This document shows positions 9,741 through 20,235 of a stretch of 64,000 nt of DNA, one piece after another. Every line of letters begins with the position of its first letter. Position 1 is the stretch's first letter. Below the pieces are notes generated by a model, which ran no database searches, was not told where the DNA came from, and saw only the letters and a program-made list of their open reading frames with translations. This stretch comes from Dactylorhiza incarnata (lineage: Eukaryota; Streptophyta; Magnoliopsida; Asparagales; Orchidaceae), in NCBI GenBank assembly GCA_033032865.1, contig JAWHQI010000049.1, positions 3,410,001 to 3,474,000 of the forward strand, written 5' to 3'. A program made the position numbers and the translations under genes.

Positions 9741-10829
9741 TGTTGGCACCAAAAATGTACCAACTCCACGATCGCTCAAACTGAAGGATGGGGGGTATGA
9801 CTATTGAATGGCTGGTTACTTTGAGCTGAAGGAAGGGCAATTTTATTGATATAAAGCTTGAGTTACAGCTGAGGTTACAATAGAAAAATATGAAAGAAAA
9901 CAGAATAAAACATGAAGAAAAAGGGGCCTGAAGGGAGATCGGAGTGGTCTCAGCGGTCACTCAAAGCTGAGACCGCTCAAACCACTGGCTGGGACTGGAA
10001 GCTCTCCAAAAGTCCAGAAACTGGTACCCCTACCCTTCTATTTATAGACGCAGGGGCCTGTCCGAACGGGCAGATCTGGAAAGTAGCGGGCTGCCCGGAA
10101 CTGCTGAGATCGCCTGAGACCGCTACTGAGACCGCTGAGATCATCAGGATGTGCTGAGATTGTCTGCTGAGAGCACTGAGATCGTCGGGACTGGACCTGC
10201 ATACCTGAATAGACCATATAAAATAGAGTCAGCATACGACTAAGATCCTCCGGAGTGAGATCGCCCGGGAGGGGCGATCTCCCTCTGCGAGGTCGCCCGG
10301 AAGAGGCGACCTTCCCTGCTGCGAGATCGCCCGGGAGGGGCGATCTCCCTGCGAGATCGCCCAGGAGGGGCGATCTCTTCTCTGCGAGATCGCCCGGGAG
10401 GGGCGATCTCCCTCTGCGAGGTCGCCCGGAAGGGGCGACCTTTCCTGCTGCGAGATCGCCCGGGAGGGGCGATCTCCCTGCGAGATTGCCCAGGAGGTGC
10501 GATCTCTCCTCTGTGAGATCGCCCGGGAGGGGCGATCTCCCTCTGCGAGGTCGCTCGGAAGGGACGACCTTCCCTGCTGCGAGATCGCCCGGGAGGGGCG
10601 ATCTCCCTACGAGATCGCCCAAGAGGGGTGATCTCTCCTCTGCGAGATCGCCCAGGAGGGGCGATCTCCCTCTGCGAGGTCGCCCGGAAGGGGCGACCTT
10701 CCCTTTGCGAGACCGCCTGGGTTCGACGAGATCGCCCCCTGGAGGAGCGAGATCGGCCCGGATCTCCGAAAATACCGCAATACCTGAAAAAGTTAGCTCG
10801 GAGGGGATCGCCAATTTCTGGGTAAAACA
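9741..10829 (-). repeat. E 5' LTR
   Basis: Same ends as the 3' LTR (TGTTGGCACC to GGTAAAACA on the plus strand). Carries the palindrome array at about 10258-10715 and a TATA box at 10039-10046 (minus strand). I could not match a tRNA to the bases just inside it (minus strand GAAAACACGCGACCTTCAG), so its primer is unassigned. Confidence 0.9.
10258..10715. repeat. Palindromic array in the E 5' LTR
   Basis: The same four-subunit hairpin array as at 4910-5375, with scattered base differences, including some that break single stems (for example CGAGATTGCCCAGG near 10483). It explains the overlapping long ORFs here, which are not genes. Confidence 0.9.
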
Positions 10830-10834
10830 CCTGC

Positions 10835-11826
10835 CATTGCTGATAAGAGTGTGCAGATTATCCACTCCTCCTCAGAAGATAATGAGGATGATGAATACAT
10901 TGCTCATGTTGATCCTCAAGGTGAGATTGACTTAATTATTTTCAATCTAAGGCGAAGAAATAAACTAATCCCTCATGATCCAGCAGACTAATGGGAAGAT
11001 GATCAGGACAATAATGATCCTTCATCTGAGGGGTAGTAGTAGAAGAAATCTTCTGCTAAGGACAACGATGATGCTCCAAGTGAGGGGGAGCAAGAATGAA
11101 TTGATGCAGAGGAAAAGAAAAAGGTTGTAGATTCTCCAGTTACTGCTCAGCCTAGTGATCAAGATGAGGCGGAGCCAATCCCTGCTCAGGCTTAGGGGGA
11201 TCTTTATATAGTGACTGATGTCCCCTCCACGTCAGCAATATCCCATGAAAAGCTGCTCAGCTTCATCAATACAGTAATTGAAAATGAGATGATTTCAATA
11301 AGGAATTACATTGACATTTCAATCATGTCTGTAAAGGAAGAACTCATGGCTGAAGTGAAAGAGATTAAGGAAGAAATTATTTTCCTTACTAAGCAAATGA
11401 CCAAATGGTTTAATCTGGTAGAACACTCAGTGGTTGCTCAGAATACAATCTTTAGATCAATGGACTAACACCTCCAACTGTCTGAGCAATACATGTCCTA
11501 TGTAAAGAACAATGTAAGCAAGACAGATAAAGTTATAGAAAAAGCCACCAATCACATTCAAGAGTATGTCTAGAATACAACTACTACAATGATTGGAGCA
11601 ACAGAGAAAATAATAGATGAGATGAAATCTGATGTGGAAAATGCTTTCCAAACCATCTCAAGTTCTGTAGCAGCTGCCTCCCAGTCCCTAGAAGCTAAAA
11701 TAATTGAAGAAGCTAGAAAGGGGGAGGTGGCCAATGGTGAGACCAATTCTGAATTGGCTCTCCAAGTGCTGTAAGGAACCAGAATTTCCATGAACCTGCC
11801 CCTACTGGATAATTATAAGAAAGAAG
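10835..11826 (+). pseudogene. H third ORF, segment 2
   Basis: Continues the ORF broken at 4394. It is acidic and coiled-coil-like, with phrases such as SVQIIHSSSEDNEDDEYIAH, SVKEELMAEVKEIKEEIIFL and SSSVAAASQSLEAKIIEEAR. In-frame stops occur near 10989, 11035 (a TAGTAGTAG run), 11193, 11466 and 11571. Element F1 interrupts it at 11826, within a run reading NYKKE, and the frame resumes in phase at 18104. The heptad pattern suggests a self-associating structural protein, but no family is recognised. Confidence 0.5.
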
Positions 11827-12935
11827 TGTTAATTTTTTGAAGTGGAAGTGGAGTTGTGCTGGGCGGTCTGCACTGGTTCTCAGGTCTGTTTTGTCTCAGC
11901 AGTTTGTTTGAGGCGGTCTAATCTGGGAGACTATTTTTTGCCCGGGCATCTTGCGCAGGCTGGTCTGGCGACTTGTCCTAAGTCGGCCAGATGTTCTTGG
12001 TCTGATTTCTTTGGAAGAAGACCGGGCGGTCTGTCTTGTTGAGACCGCGATGACCGGGCAGTTTGGTTGTTACCGCAAGGTTTAATAAAGAGCTGTGAGC
12101 TATGCTGAGCTCGGGCGGTCTGCTTTGCGAGACCGCTCGTGATCTGATGGGCGGTTATTGTTTCCGAATTTGTGTGGTGACGACAACCATCTGTTCTCCT
12201 ATAAATAGGGGTGCATGGCCCATCATTAATAACGAGAACTATAAGAACCAATGTTGGCTTGATTGAGCCGGTCTTAATTTGAGGTCGCGCAGTTTGATAT
12301 TTTCTCTGACCGGTTTGTGTGTTCGCAGGTTAGCGGCTAGCAGCTCGCGGTCAGCTTGTCTCCCTTCTTCCAGCTTTGAATAAACTAGTCTGGGCGGACT
12401 GTGTTTAGGTGTTCTTGGTTTTGCGCAGTGGACTCAGTTGATCAGGCGGTCTTAAGTGGCCAGGCGGTCTTGAGTTGCGGTCTGTGGCAGGTAGCAGTTC
12501 TTTGTTCAGAGTTCGCGGGTTTCTTCTGTGATCAAGACCGTGCGGTCTGGGCGATCAAGAAGTCGGGGCTGTGTTTGTTTTCAGCAGAGGAATAAAGCAG
12601 CAGGTCAGTGGTCTGTGATTGCGGTCTGGCAGGTGCGGCTTGTATTCTGTTCAAGTGGTCTCAGGTGCTTCTGTCTGGCTTATCTATTTGCGCGGTCTAG
12701 TGGTCTCAAATGTCAGGTCGCTGCAGCTTGTTTTCTCCCTGTGTTTTGTTCTTCTCTCCTCTGTGATTCTTATGAATCATGGCTCACCATGTATACCTCG
12801 CTTTGTAAAGATATAGTTAATACCATAGTACTATTCGGTCTTCTCATTGTCACTGTTGTGCTACACTTGTGAAAGGATTTGTGAAGTGTGTTCCGCATGT
12901 TTTCACTTCATCTCCGGACCTCAAGTTTTTTAACA
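11827..12935 (+). repeat. F1 5' LTR
   Basis: TGTTAATTTT to TTTTAACA. The U3 holds many GCGGTCT/AGACCGC words (11869-12135). A TATA box lies at 12200-12207 (TATAAATA) after TCTCC. Ends directly at the primer-binding site. Confidence 0.9.
12200..12207 (+). promoter_or_regulatory. TATA box of the F1 5' LTR
   Basis: TATAAATA followed by GGGGTGCA. The same context occurs in F1's 3' LTR (17364-17371) and in F3 (38321-38328), and a variant in F2 (26708-26715 and 31960-31967). Conservation across copies supports the call. Confidence 0.65.
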
Positions 12936-12950
12936 TGGTATAAGAGGTAG
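12936..12950 (+). other. F1 primer-binding site (decayed)
   Basis: TGGTATAAGAGGTAG directly after the LTR. It matches the initiator tRNA-Met complement TGGTATCAGAGC with two changes. The F2 copy at 27259 is exact. Confidence 0.8.
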
Positions 12951-13027
12951 GTTGCTGGGGTTGTTGAGCTGAAATTGCTGATACTTCTCTCGGGTTTCTC
13001 AAGTGGTTAACAATCAGTGGGATAGCA

Positions 13028-13900
13028 ATGGAAGGAGGATATGCTAGAGGTCTTGGTATTGAGCTCCTTACGCAGACTAACTTCAAGAAGTGGAAGTCTT
13101 GCATGGAGATCTATCTTCTTGGTGAGGATTTGTGGGAGGTTGTAGGAGGAGAAGCAAGACATGTTGTTGTTCCTGCTGAAGGGAATGTTGAGCTCGTGAA
13201 GGCTTGGAGGAGAACGAATGCTAAGGCGGAGTTCACACTATAGAGAGATATCATTCCGGAATTGTTTGATCACATCATCGGGTGTGGATCAGCTGCTGAA
13301 ATTTGGACAGCCTTGGATGGCTTGTTCAATAAGAAGAATGTAGCTAGGCTACAGTTCTTGGAGAATGAGTTGGCGAAAGCAACTCAGGGAGATCTGTCTA
13401 TCTCAACGTTCTTCTTGAAGATGAAGAACCTATGCGCAGAGATTTCGTCTTTGGACCCGGATGAGCCTATCTCAGAAGCTGAGCCGGTCTCTGGGTGAGA
13501 AGGTGAGGTTCTCTTCACTGGCAAGAAGAAGAGATGGGACAAGAAGAAGAAGACATCTAGAGATGATGGTCCGTCTGCTTCATATCAGTAGGAGAGGAGC
13601 TATGCTCCTAAGCGGATGGGAAGAAGCAGGAAGGACCTAGATGCATCAGGTGCAACAAGCTTGGTCATTTCAAAAGGGACTGCAATGTCAATTTTCAGCC
13701 AGGGCATGCTGCAGGGAAGGAGGAGGCTAGTTCAAATTCTAAAGGTAGTTGGGGTGGTGGAGGTGCATTCATGATGGGCACGTGTGTTCGGGACATGGCT
13801 TCCATGAACTATCAAGATGATTGGATAGTGGACTCTGGGTGTGGTCATCATCTCACCGGGGATGAGTCGAAGTTCTTTTCATTGCAGGCATAAACAGGTA
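13028..13900 (+). pseudogene. F1 gag and protease region
   Basis: Starts MEGGYARGLGIELLTQTNFK, a copia UBN2-type gag with KKWKSCMEIYLLGEDLWEVV, then FDHIIGCGSAAEIWTALDGL and FFLKMKNLCAEISSLDPDE. An in-frame stop (TAG near 13241) and further breaks after 13498 disrupt it, and part of the region seen in F2 (RHIIGGLQKEYVAFVTSV) is missing. A complete CCHC knuckle CIRCNKLGHFKRDC is at 13642-13683. The aspartic protease active site follows as DWIVDSGCGHHLTGDESK, with the DSG at 13831-13839. F1 keeps the stretch between AAEIW and FFLKMKN that F2 has lost. Confidence 0.85.
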
Positions 13901-14205
13901 ATGATGCTATCATTACGTCTGATGATACTATTCATGCAGTTGAGAAGGAGGGTGTGGTTTCATTGAACGATAATAGAGGTACTCTTACATTAAAGAGTGT
14001 CTATCATATTCCGGAGATGAAAAAGAACCTCTTCTCTGTGACCAATGCGGTGGATGCTGGCTATCACGTTCTGTTTGGTCCAACATAAGTGAAATTTCTC
14101 TGAAATGTTTCAACTGTGAAAGTTGAGGTCACTCATGTTGGGAGATGGGTGAAGGACTTGTTTGTTCTTTCAACAAGTTCTTATGTTGATAAGATGAGGG
14201 GTAAC

Positions 14206-15267
14206 GACAGCGCTGCTATCTGGCACGAAAGTCTTAGGTATGTTGGGATGGATAAGTTGAAAGCTATGACGTGAAGAGGCCTGGTGAATGGTCTGCCTAG
14301 CTTGTCATTTTTCGGGGATGGTCATGTTTGTGCAGGTTGTCAGTTTGGTAAGTCTCAACGCCTTCCATTTGACAAATCACAAAGCATATGTAAAAGACCA
14401 TTGGAATGCATCCATGGTGATCTGTTTGGACCTACCCATACTGCCAGTCTTGGAGTTAGCAGGTATTTTTTGATCTTGGTTGATGACTTCACCAGATATA
14501 CTTGGGAATATTTTTTGAAGGAGATGTTGGAGGCGTTCGAATGGTTTGTGGAGTTCAAGGAGCTGGTGGAAGGTCGGCTAAAACTGCGGGTGAAGAGGTT
14601 CAGAACTGACAATGGAGGGGAGTTCACCTCCAAGACGTTCTTTAATTTCTGCAGGAAGCATGGCATCCAAAGGGAGCTTTCTTGTGCTCACACTCCACAA
14701 CAGAACAGAGTTGCAAAGCGGAAGATCCATCACCTGACGGAGACTTGCAAATGTTGACTTCATGCCAAGAGTATCCCAAAGTCCTTCTGGGCATGAGGAA
14801 TGTCTTGTGCGGCCTATGTTATCAACCGGATGCCTCTCAGTCCCATCAACATGAAGACCCCTCATGAGTTAATGTTTAAGGAGAAGCCAAATGTGGAACA
14901 CTTTCGATTGTTTGGTTCTAACTGCTATGTGCATGTTCCGGATGACCTTCAAACAAAGCTATATGCGAAAGCAAGGAAGCTAGTCTTTGTCTATTATGAT
15001 GACCGGAAGAAAGGGTGGAGATGCATGAATCACGAGACACAGATATATGTGGTCTCTAGGAATGTGTTAGTCGATGAGCTAACGTCATACCAAGGTAGCT
15101 CTTCTATTGAGTTACAAGGAAGCAGGGTAGATGGTGGACCAGAGGAAGCTGCACGGGAAGTTCTGGTGGAGTTACCTGTTTCTCCAGGTGCTCCAGGTAT
15201 TTCTAGCTTCGTGTCAGGTGCTTCAGGTTCTGGAAGTAGGGGGAGCGATGCTCCATGTTTACCTTAA
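14206..15267 (+). pseudogene. F1 integrase region
   Basis: Pre-integrase zinc region (IWHESLRYVGMDKL ... CAGCQFGKSQRLPF) followed by the rve integrase core. The first Asp is in CIHGDLFGPT and the second in FRTDNGGEFTS. The third catalytic residue should be the Glu of a GVAERK motif, but the sequence reads RVAKRK (codon AAG near 14715), so the catalytic triad is broken. A stop and frame change follow near 14756. The C-terminal part resumes in another frame (NRMPLSPINMKTPHELMFKE, DDRKKGWRCMNHETQIYVV) and ends in a serine/glycine-rich linker. Confidence 0.85.
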
Positions 15268-15372
15268 AGGAGAGCTAGTCCAGAAGCTGCAATGGAAAAG
15301 GCGGTTTAGAGTCAAGCTCTGAGGAGGTCCAAGAGGACCATTATTCCACCTGATCGGTATACGGGCGGAAAC

Positions 15373-16380
15373 TTGGTGAGCTTTGTCTCATGTTTCTTCG
15401 CATGTCCCCTGGATGAGAGAGAGCCATCTTGTTATGAGAATGTCGTTGGAGTCAAGGAGTGGGAAGGAGACATGGATGAAGAGATGGCTGCCCTCAGGAA
15501 GAATGAGACTTGGGACTTTGTGCCTAAGGTTGAGGGAGTTAATCCGGTGACTTGCAAGTGGGTTTTCAAACTGAAGAAGAAGGCTGATGGAAGTATTGAG
15601 CGGTACAAGGCTCGCCTTGTAGCTTGAGGTTTCTCTAAAAAGTATGGGGAAAATTATGAAGAGACATTTATCCCTATTGCCAAGATGACTTTGGTTCGGG
15701 TGGTGATCGTATTGGCAACGTGCCAAGGATGGAAGATTTGGCAACTCGACGTGAAGAATGCTTTCTTATATGGCGAGATTGAAAAGGATATCTTCATGGA
15801 TCAGCCACCTGGTTATGTATCCGAAGAGCACCCAAGATATGCCTGTAGGCTCAAGAAGGCTCTTTACGGCTTGAAGCAAGCGCCTCGGGCGTGGTACGGG
15901 AAGATCGCAGAATACCCCCAGTTCTGCGGATATTTTGCTTCTGATTCAGATACAAGCTAATTCGTAAAGAAGATGGGGGAGCTTCAGGTCTTGGTGCTGC
16001 TGTACGTGGACGATATGATCGTCACAGGGAATTCTGAAGTGGAGGTAGCTAGGCTTCATGCTGAGATAGCTATCAGATTTGAGATGAAGGATTTGGGCGA
16101 GCTCCACCATTTCCTAGGGCTCGAAGTGGAGAGGAGAGAGGGCGGAATGCTCATTTCCCAAAAGGGCTATGCAGATCGGATCGTGAAGAGATTCGACATG
16201 GAAGGGGGAAGAGCAGCTCTACTCCACTGGAGGATGGAGTTCATCTTCGGCGAGATGAAGGGAAGGTTCTTACCGATCCTTTGGTTTTCCGGGCTTTGGT
16301 CGGAAGCTTGATATACTTGATGATCACGAGGCTAGATATTGCTTATGCAGTTGGCAGGGTGAGTCGGTTTATGGCAGAGC
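15373..16380 (+). pseudogene. F1 reverse transcriptase region
   Basis: RVT_2-type copia reverse transcriptase: CKWVFKLKKKADGSIERYKA, WQLDVKNAFLYGEIEKDIFM, KKALYGLKQAPRAWYGKI, and the catalytic LLYVDDMIVTG at about 15999-16031 with YVDDM intact. In-frame stops occur near 15625, 15958 and 16309. Compared with F2 (29724-31319), which is open over the same span, F1 shows stop-creating substitutions and at least one frameshift near 16230. Confidence 0.88.
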
Positions 16381-16959
16381 CTCGGAAGCCTCATTTGTGG
16401 CAGCTAGGAGTATATTGAAGTATGTCAAATCCATCTCGGATTTGGGTCTCTTCTATGGGAGAGATTCGGGCTTTTGCTTGCACGGGTACATTGATGCTGA
16501 TTATGGAGAGGATTCGGATGATCGGAGATCGACGTCTGGATATGACTTTATGACAGGCTCTACAGTTATATCATGTTGCATCAAGAAGTAGGATTCTGTA
16601 TTTGTCTCTACCACAGAAGTGGAGTACAAAGAGTAGTCTTTGGCGGCTCAGGATGCCATCTGGCTTAGGAGGTTTGTGGATGACATTCATAGGGAGGTGC
16701 AAGGTCCTACTATACTACGTGGTGATAATTAGAGTGCTCTCAAACTGGTAAACAATCTAGTTTGTCACGCGCATACGAAGCACATTGAGATTCATCACCA
16801 TTTCATTCGTGAGAAGGTGTTGGAGGGATCTCTGACTGTGGAGCATGTGCAGAGCAAGGAGAACGTTGCTGACATATTTACTAAGCTGCTAGCGAAGGGA
16901 CCATTTGGTCGGTTGCGAAGTTTGCTTGGGCTGACTTCCACTTCCCACTTCAAGGGGGG
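16381..16959 (+). pseudogene. F1 RNase H region and polypurine tract
   Basis: Copia RNase H: HGYIDADYGEDSDDRRSTSG, then the VSTTEVEYKE block (EAEYKA in F2), and HIEIHHHFIREKVLEGSLTV. Stops occur near 16589, 16636 and 16730. The region ends with FTKLLAKGPFGRLRSLLGL and runs into the polypurine tract CTTCAAGGGGGG at 16948-16959, directly before the 3' LTR. Confidence 0.88.
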
Positions 16960-18098
16960 TGTTAAATTTTTGAAGTTGAAGTGTAGTTGTGTTGGGCGGT
17001 CTGCGGATTGGAGACTGCAGAGACCGCGCGGTCTGCTCTGGTTTTCTGGTCGGTTTTGTATCAGCGGTTTATTTGAGGCGGTCTGATCTAGGAGACTATT
17101 TTCTTTCCGGGCGGCTTGCGCGGGTTGGTCTGGCGACTTGTCCTAAGTCAGCCAAATGTTCTTAGTCTGCTTTCTTTGGAAGAAGATCGGGTGGTCTGTC
17201 TTGTTGAGACCGCGGTGACCGGGCGGTTTGGTTGTAACCGCAAGGTTTAATAAAGAGCTGTGAGCTATGCTAAGCTCGGGCAATCTGCTTTGCGAGACCG
17301 CTCGCGATCTGATGGAGGTTATTGTATCCTGGTTTATGCGGTGATGACATCCGTTTGTTCACCTATAAATAAGGGTGCAGGGCCCGTCATTAATAACGAG
17401 AACTGTAAGAACCAAAGTTGGCTTGATTGTGCCGGTCTTAATTTGAGGTCGCGCGGTTTGAGATTTTTTCTGACCGGTTTGTGTGTTCGCAGGTTAGCGG
17501 CTAACAGCTCGCGGTCAGCTTGTCTCCATTCTTCCAGCTTTGAATAAACTAGTCCGGGCGGATTGTGTTTAGGTGTTCGTGGTTTTGCGCATCAGACTCA
17601 GTTGATAAGGCGGTCTTAAGTGGCCAGGCGGTCTTGAGTTGCTGTCTGTGGCAGGTAGCAGTTCTTTGTTCAGAGTTTGCGGGTTTCTTCTGTGATCAAG
17701 ACAGTGCGGTCTGGGCGATCAAGAAGTGCGGACTATGTTTGTTTTCAGCAGAGGAATAAAGCAGTAGGTCAGCGGTCTGTGATTGCGGTCTGGCAGGTGC
17801 GGCTTGTATTCTGTTCGCGCGGTCTCAGGTGCTTCTGTCTGGCTTATCTGTTCGCGCGGTCAGGCGGTCTCAAGTGTCAGATCGCTGCAGCTTGTTTTCT
17901 CCTTGTGTTTTGTGCTTCTCTCCTCCGTGGTTCTTATGAATCATGTCTCGCATGTATACCTCGCTTCGTAAAGAGATATTTAATACCATAGTACTATTCG
18001 GTCTTCTCATTGTCACTGTTGTGCAACACTTGTGAAAGGATTTGTGAAGTTTGTTCCGCATTTTTTCACTTCATCTCCGGACCTCAAGTTTTTTAGCA
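16960..18098 (+). repeat. F1 3' LTR
   Basis: TGTTAAATTT to TTTTAGCA. The U3 carries GCGGTCT/AGACCGC words and the TATA box is at 17364-17371. It is 30 bp longer than the 5' LTR, owing to small indels, for example extra bases around 17000-17040 in the early U3. Confidence 0.9.
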
Positions 18099-18103
18099 AG
18101 AAG

Positions 18104-18570
18104 ATTTTGACTTTGAGGGGCAGGCTAAAATTGCTCAAAATGTTCCATTGGCAAAGAAATGAAAAAGAGAACAAGTAATGTTAGCTGAAGAATTTATGGC
18201 TAAGCAAAAGGAAGAGAAAGGAAAAGATCCTGATTTTGAGTATTGGAATGAGGACTCCAAGAGTATAATTCTAAATGCCTGGCTCAACCATGGTCATGTT
18301 TGCAAAGACATTGACAAAATCTATCCAGCTGAAGAGTGGATTAAACATTTGGAGAGAAACACTCACATGGATAGAATATTCAAGGAAAATTTAGTGAGAA
18401 AGAATAATCCTAAAAGGATGCCCTCCAGGTACATTCCAAAGTCATACCTATATTTAAAAAGACAAGAGAACAAGAAGAAGCTAGCTGAGATTGCTGCTGC
18501 TGCTGCTAAGGGGGAGGAGGTTGCTGAAGACAAAGCTGAAAGCACCAAGAAAAGAAAAAACTTAAATTAA
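18104..18570 (+). pseudogene. H third ORF, segment 3 (C-terminus)
   Basis: Resumes the H ORF in phase after F1 (DFDFEGQAKIAQNVPLAKK, then one TGA near 18159) and stays open to the stop at 18568-18570. Open phrases include DPDFEYWNEDSKSIILNAWL and NPKRMPSRYIPKSYLYLKRQ, and it ends in an alanine-rich then lysine-rich tail (KKRKNLN). The last 130 codons alone could be taken for a small host gene, but the in-phase join to 11826 and the polypurine tract and LTR that follow place it in the retroelement. Confidence 0.55.
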
Positions 18571-18957
18571 TGTATTTAGTTTTTCAGGAAATCAAATTGT
18601 AATTTGAATAATGTATAAACATTTTAGCAGCAATGAAGATGAAATTTCTGTTGTATCTGTTGATTTATGTTATAGGCTAATCTCAGGCAAGGCTTAATAA
18701 TGTTCAATTTTATTGCAGTATATATTCTGTGATGCGTTGTCATAAATAGTTAACAATGTTATTATGATGATAAACAATGTTGCTATGTTGTCATGAAAAT
18801 AATCTATCATTACATTTTTTTTCCGTGATGCCAAACGAATGTCAACATTTATATGTTATGATATCATGTTGCTATGTAATTCATTTGCATGATAAGATTT
18901 TTTTGGTTATGTATCTTAGCATTGGGAATGTTCTGTCTTCTTCAAATAGGGGGAGAT
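18571..18957 (+). other. H 3' untranslated region and polypurine tract
   Basis: AT-rich, no ORF. Ends in AAATAGGGGGAGAT (18944-18957), the Sirevirus-type polypurine tract, directly before LTR G. Element C has the equivalent AAAAGGGGGAGAT on its strand. Confidence 0.7.
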
Positions 18958-20235
18958 TATTGGGAATATTGCCCTCAATGTTCCCTTGATTTGAAGAGGC
19001 ATTATTCGCAATGTTAAGTACATATTGTATTTGATAAACCCTATTTTGCATCAGGAATATGCAGGGTTATGATATTCCAAGCATTGGAATAAGGTCTGTT
19101 GTATGCTGTCAAAACCGCTGAGAATAACTCACTATCTTGGCGGAACCGCTGAGACGAGGCCAGGAGCCGCTGAGAAGAGGTTTGCCTTAGCTCACCTGCA
19201 GATAGACAAAATCCGCTGAGAAGACTATCTGTCTCAGTGGATACACTGAGACCAAATAAGCTAAACCGCTGAGACAAAAGACTGTCTCAGCCCAACCGCT
19301 GAGACAGACTCTAATTAGAAAGATGACACTAGCGGGACTTGCTTTTGGCGCAAACAGCTGTAAACGGAGGATAAATTATTCTATCCTCTTCCAAAGTGTC
19401 AGGGACCCTTCCTAAGAGCCGTTGAAGACAAATGGAGTATAAAAGAACATTTTAGGGCACTTTCAGAAGTATTTGTTGGTGTTCAATTGACGGCTTTCAT
19501 GTTTTTCACTCCTGCTGCTAACTGAACCTGCTAGAAGAAACAAAAGGAGAAGATAGCTCTTCTATTTTAGAAGAGCAAGAAGATCTTTACTCATATACTG
19601 AAGAAAAGAATCAGAAAGAAGCAAGGACTGAAGTATGCGTTCAGTAAAGCTTTACAGAATCACCAGTTGTGCATGAACAACAGAAGACTTCATACCACTA
19701 ATGTCAACTATTGTAAGCTTAACATTTACTCATTGTAAGAAATGTGAAGTTCTGAGTTTGTAAGGCATATTACCTGAGTTGTAGGGTTGGTAATCCTGTG
19801 CTATAGGATTGTTTAGCCATAGTTTGGTGTGGCTGTTAAGCCTAAGCTGTAGGTCATTCTGCCTGAGAAGTAGGGCTTCTTGATAGGCCCTAGGTAGGAA
19901 GTCAAGGTGATATATGAGTTGTAGGAGTGGGAGCACTCTGAGTGGTTGGGCTGGTTAGCCTGAGTTAGGGCATGGAGCAAGCCTGAGAGATCCTGAGGGA
20001 TCTGTGTTGTAAGCTCTAGAAGATGAGATTGGTGGAGTTTGCCTTATCTAACACATTGTTAGAAAGGTGTAGAGGGAAAGTTGACTACACATAGACACAC
20101 TATCTTGGGGAACCACTATAAACACGTGTGCATTTTCTGTGTGTGCTTGAACTTTTACATACTAGCTAGCAATAATTCAGTAAAACACAAAGAGACCTAT
20201 TCACCCCCCCCCCTCTCTAGGTGAATTAGACTACA
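18958..20235 (+). repeat. LTR G (Sirevirus-like)
   Basis: Starts TATTGGGAAT (TG decayed to TA) and ends about GACTACA. The U3 has CCGCTGAGA/TCTCAGCGG words at 19105-19315. A TATA box TATAAAAG lies at 19438-19445, the conserved box TTGGGGAACCACTAT at about 20104-20118, and the poly-C block TTCACCCC... with CTCTAGGTGAAT at about 20200-20226. Preceded by a polypurine tract and followed by a decayed primer site and gag, so this one LTR borders both a 3' and a 5' element end. Confidence 0.7.
19105..19315 (+). repeat. CCGCTGAGA word cluster in LTR G
   Basis: Six or more copies of CCGCTGAGA(C/A), with inverse GTCTCAG partners (for example 19228-19236 and 19281-19289), about 120-330 bp upstream of the TATA box at 19438. 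Confidence 0.65.

Larger units (their letters stand above)
4395..10829 (-). mobile_element. E: complete non-autonomous Tat-type Ty3-gypsy element
   Basis: Two similar LTRs (4395-5481, 1087 bp; 9741-10829, 1089 bp) flank 4.26 kb. Both ends carry the 5-bp target duplication CCTGC (4390-4394 and 10830-10834). Gag is on the minus strand, so the 5' LTR is the right one. The body holds one gag, a 106-bp tandem repeat array and no trace of protease, reverse transcriptase or integrase. The LTRs look about 97% alike by eye. The element splits the H ORF. Confidence 0.9.
11827..18098 (+). mobile_element. F1: complete but inactive Ty1-copia element
   Basis: LTRs at 11827-12935 (1109 bp) and 16960-18098 (1139 bp), an initiator-Met-type primer site, gag-protease-integrase-RT-RNase H order typical of copia, a polypurine tract (16948-16959) and target duplication AGAAG (11822-11826 and 18099-18103). 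Many in-frame stops and a lost integrase catalytic residue make it inactive. It belongs to the same family as F2 and fragment F3. Confidence 0.92.

Noticed and set aside
11842..12872. Short Cys/Ser/Val-rich plus-strand ORFs in the F1 LTRs (also 17260-17991 and 31262-32409)
   Set aside because: They fall within LTRs, differ between copies and come from GCGGTCT-type repeats.
18178..18570. 130-codon ORF as a small host gene
   Set aside because: It joins in phase with 11826 across F1's target repeat and is followed by a polypurine tract and LTR, so it is the tail of a retroelement ORF.
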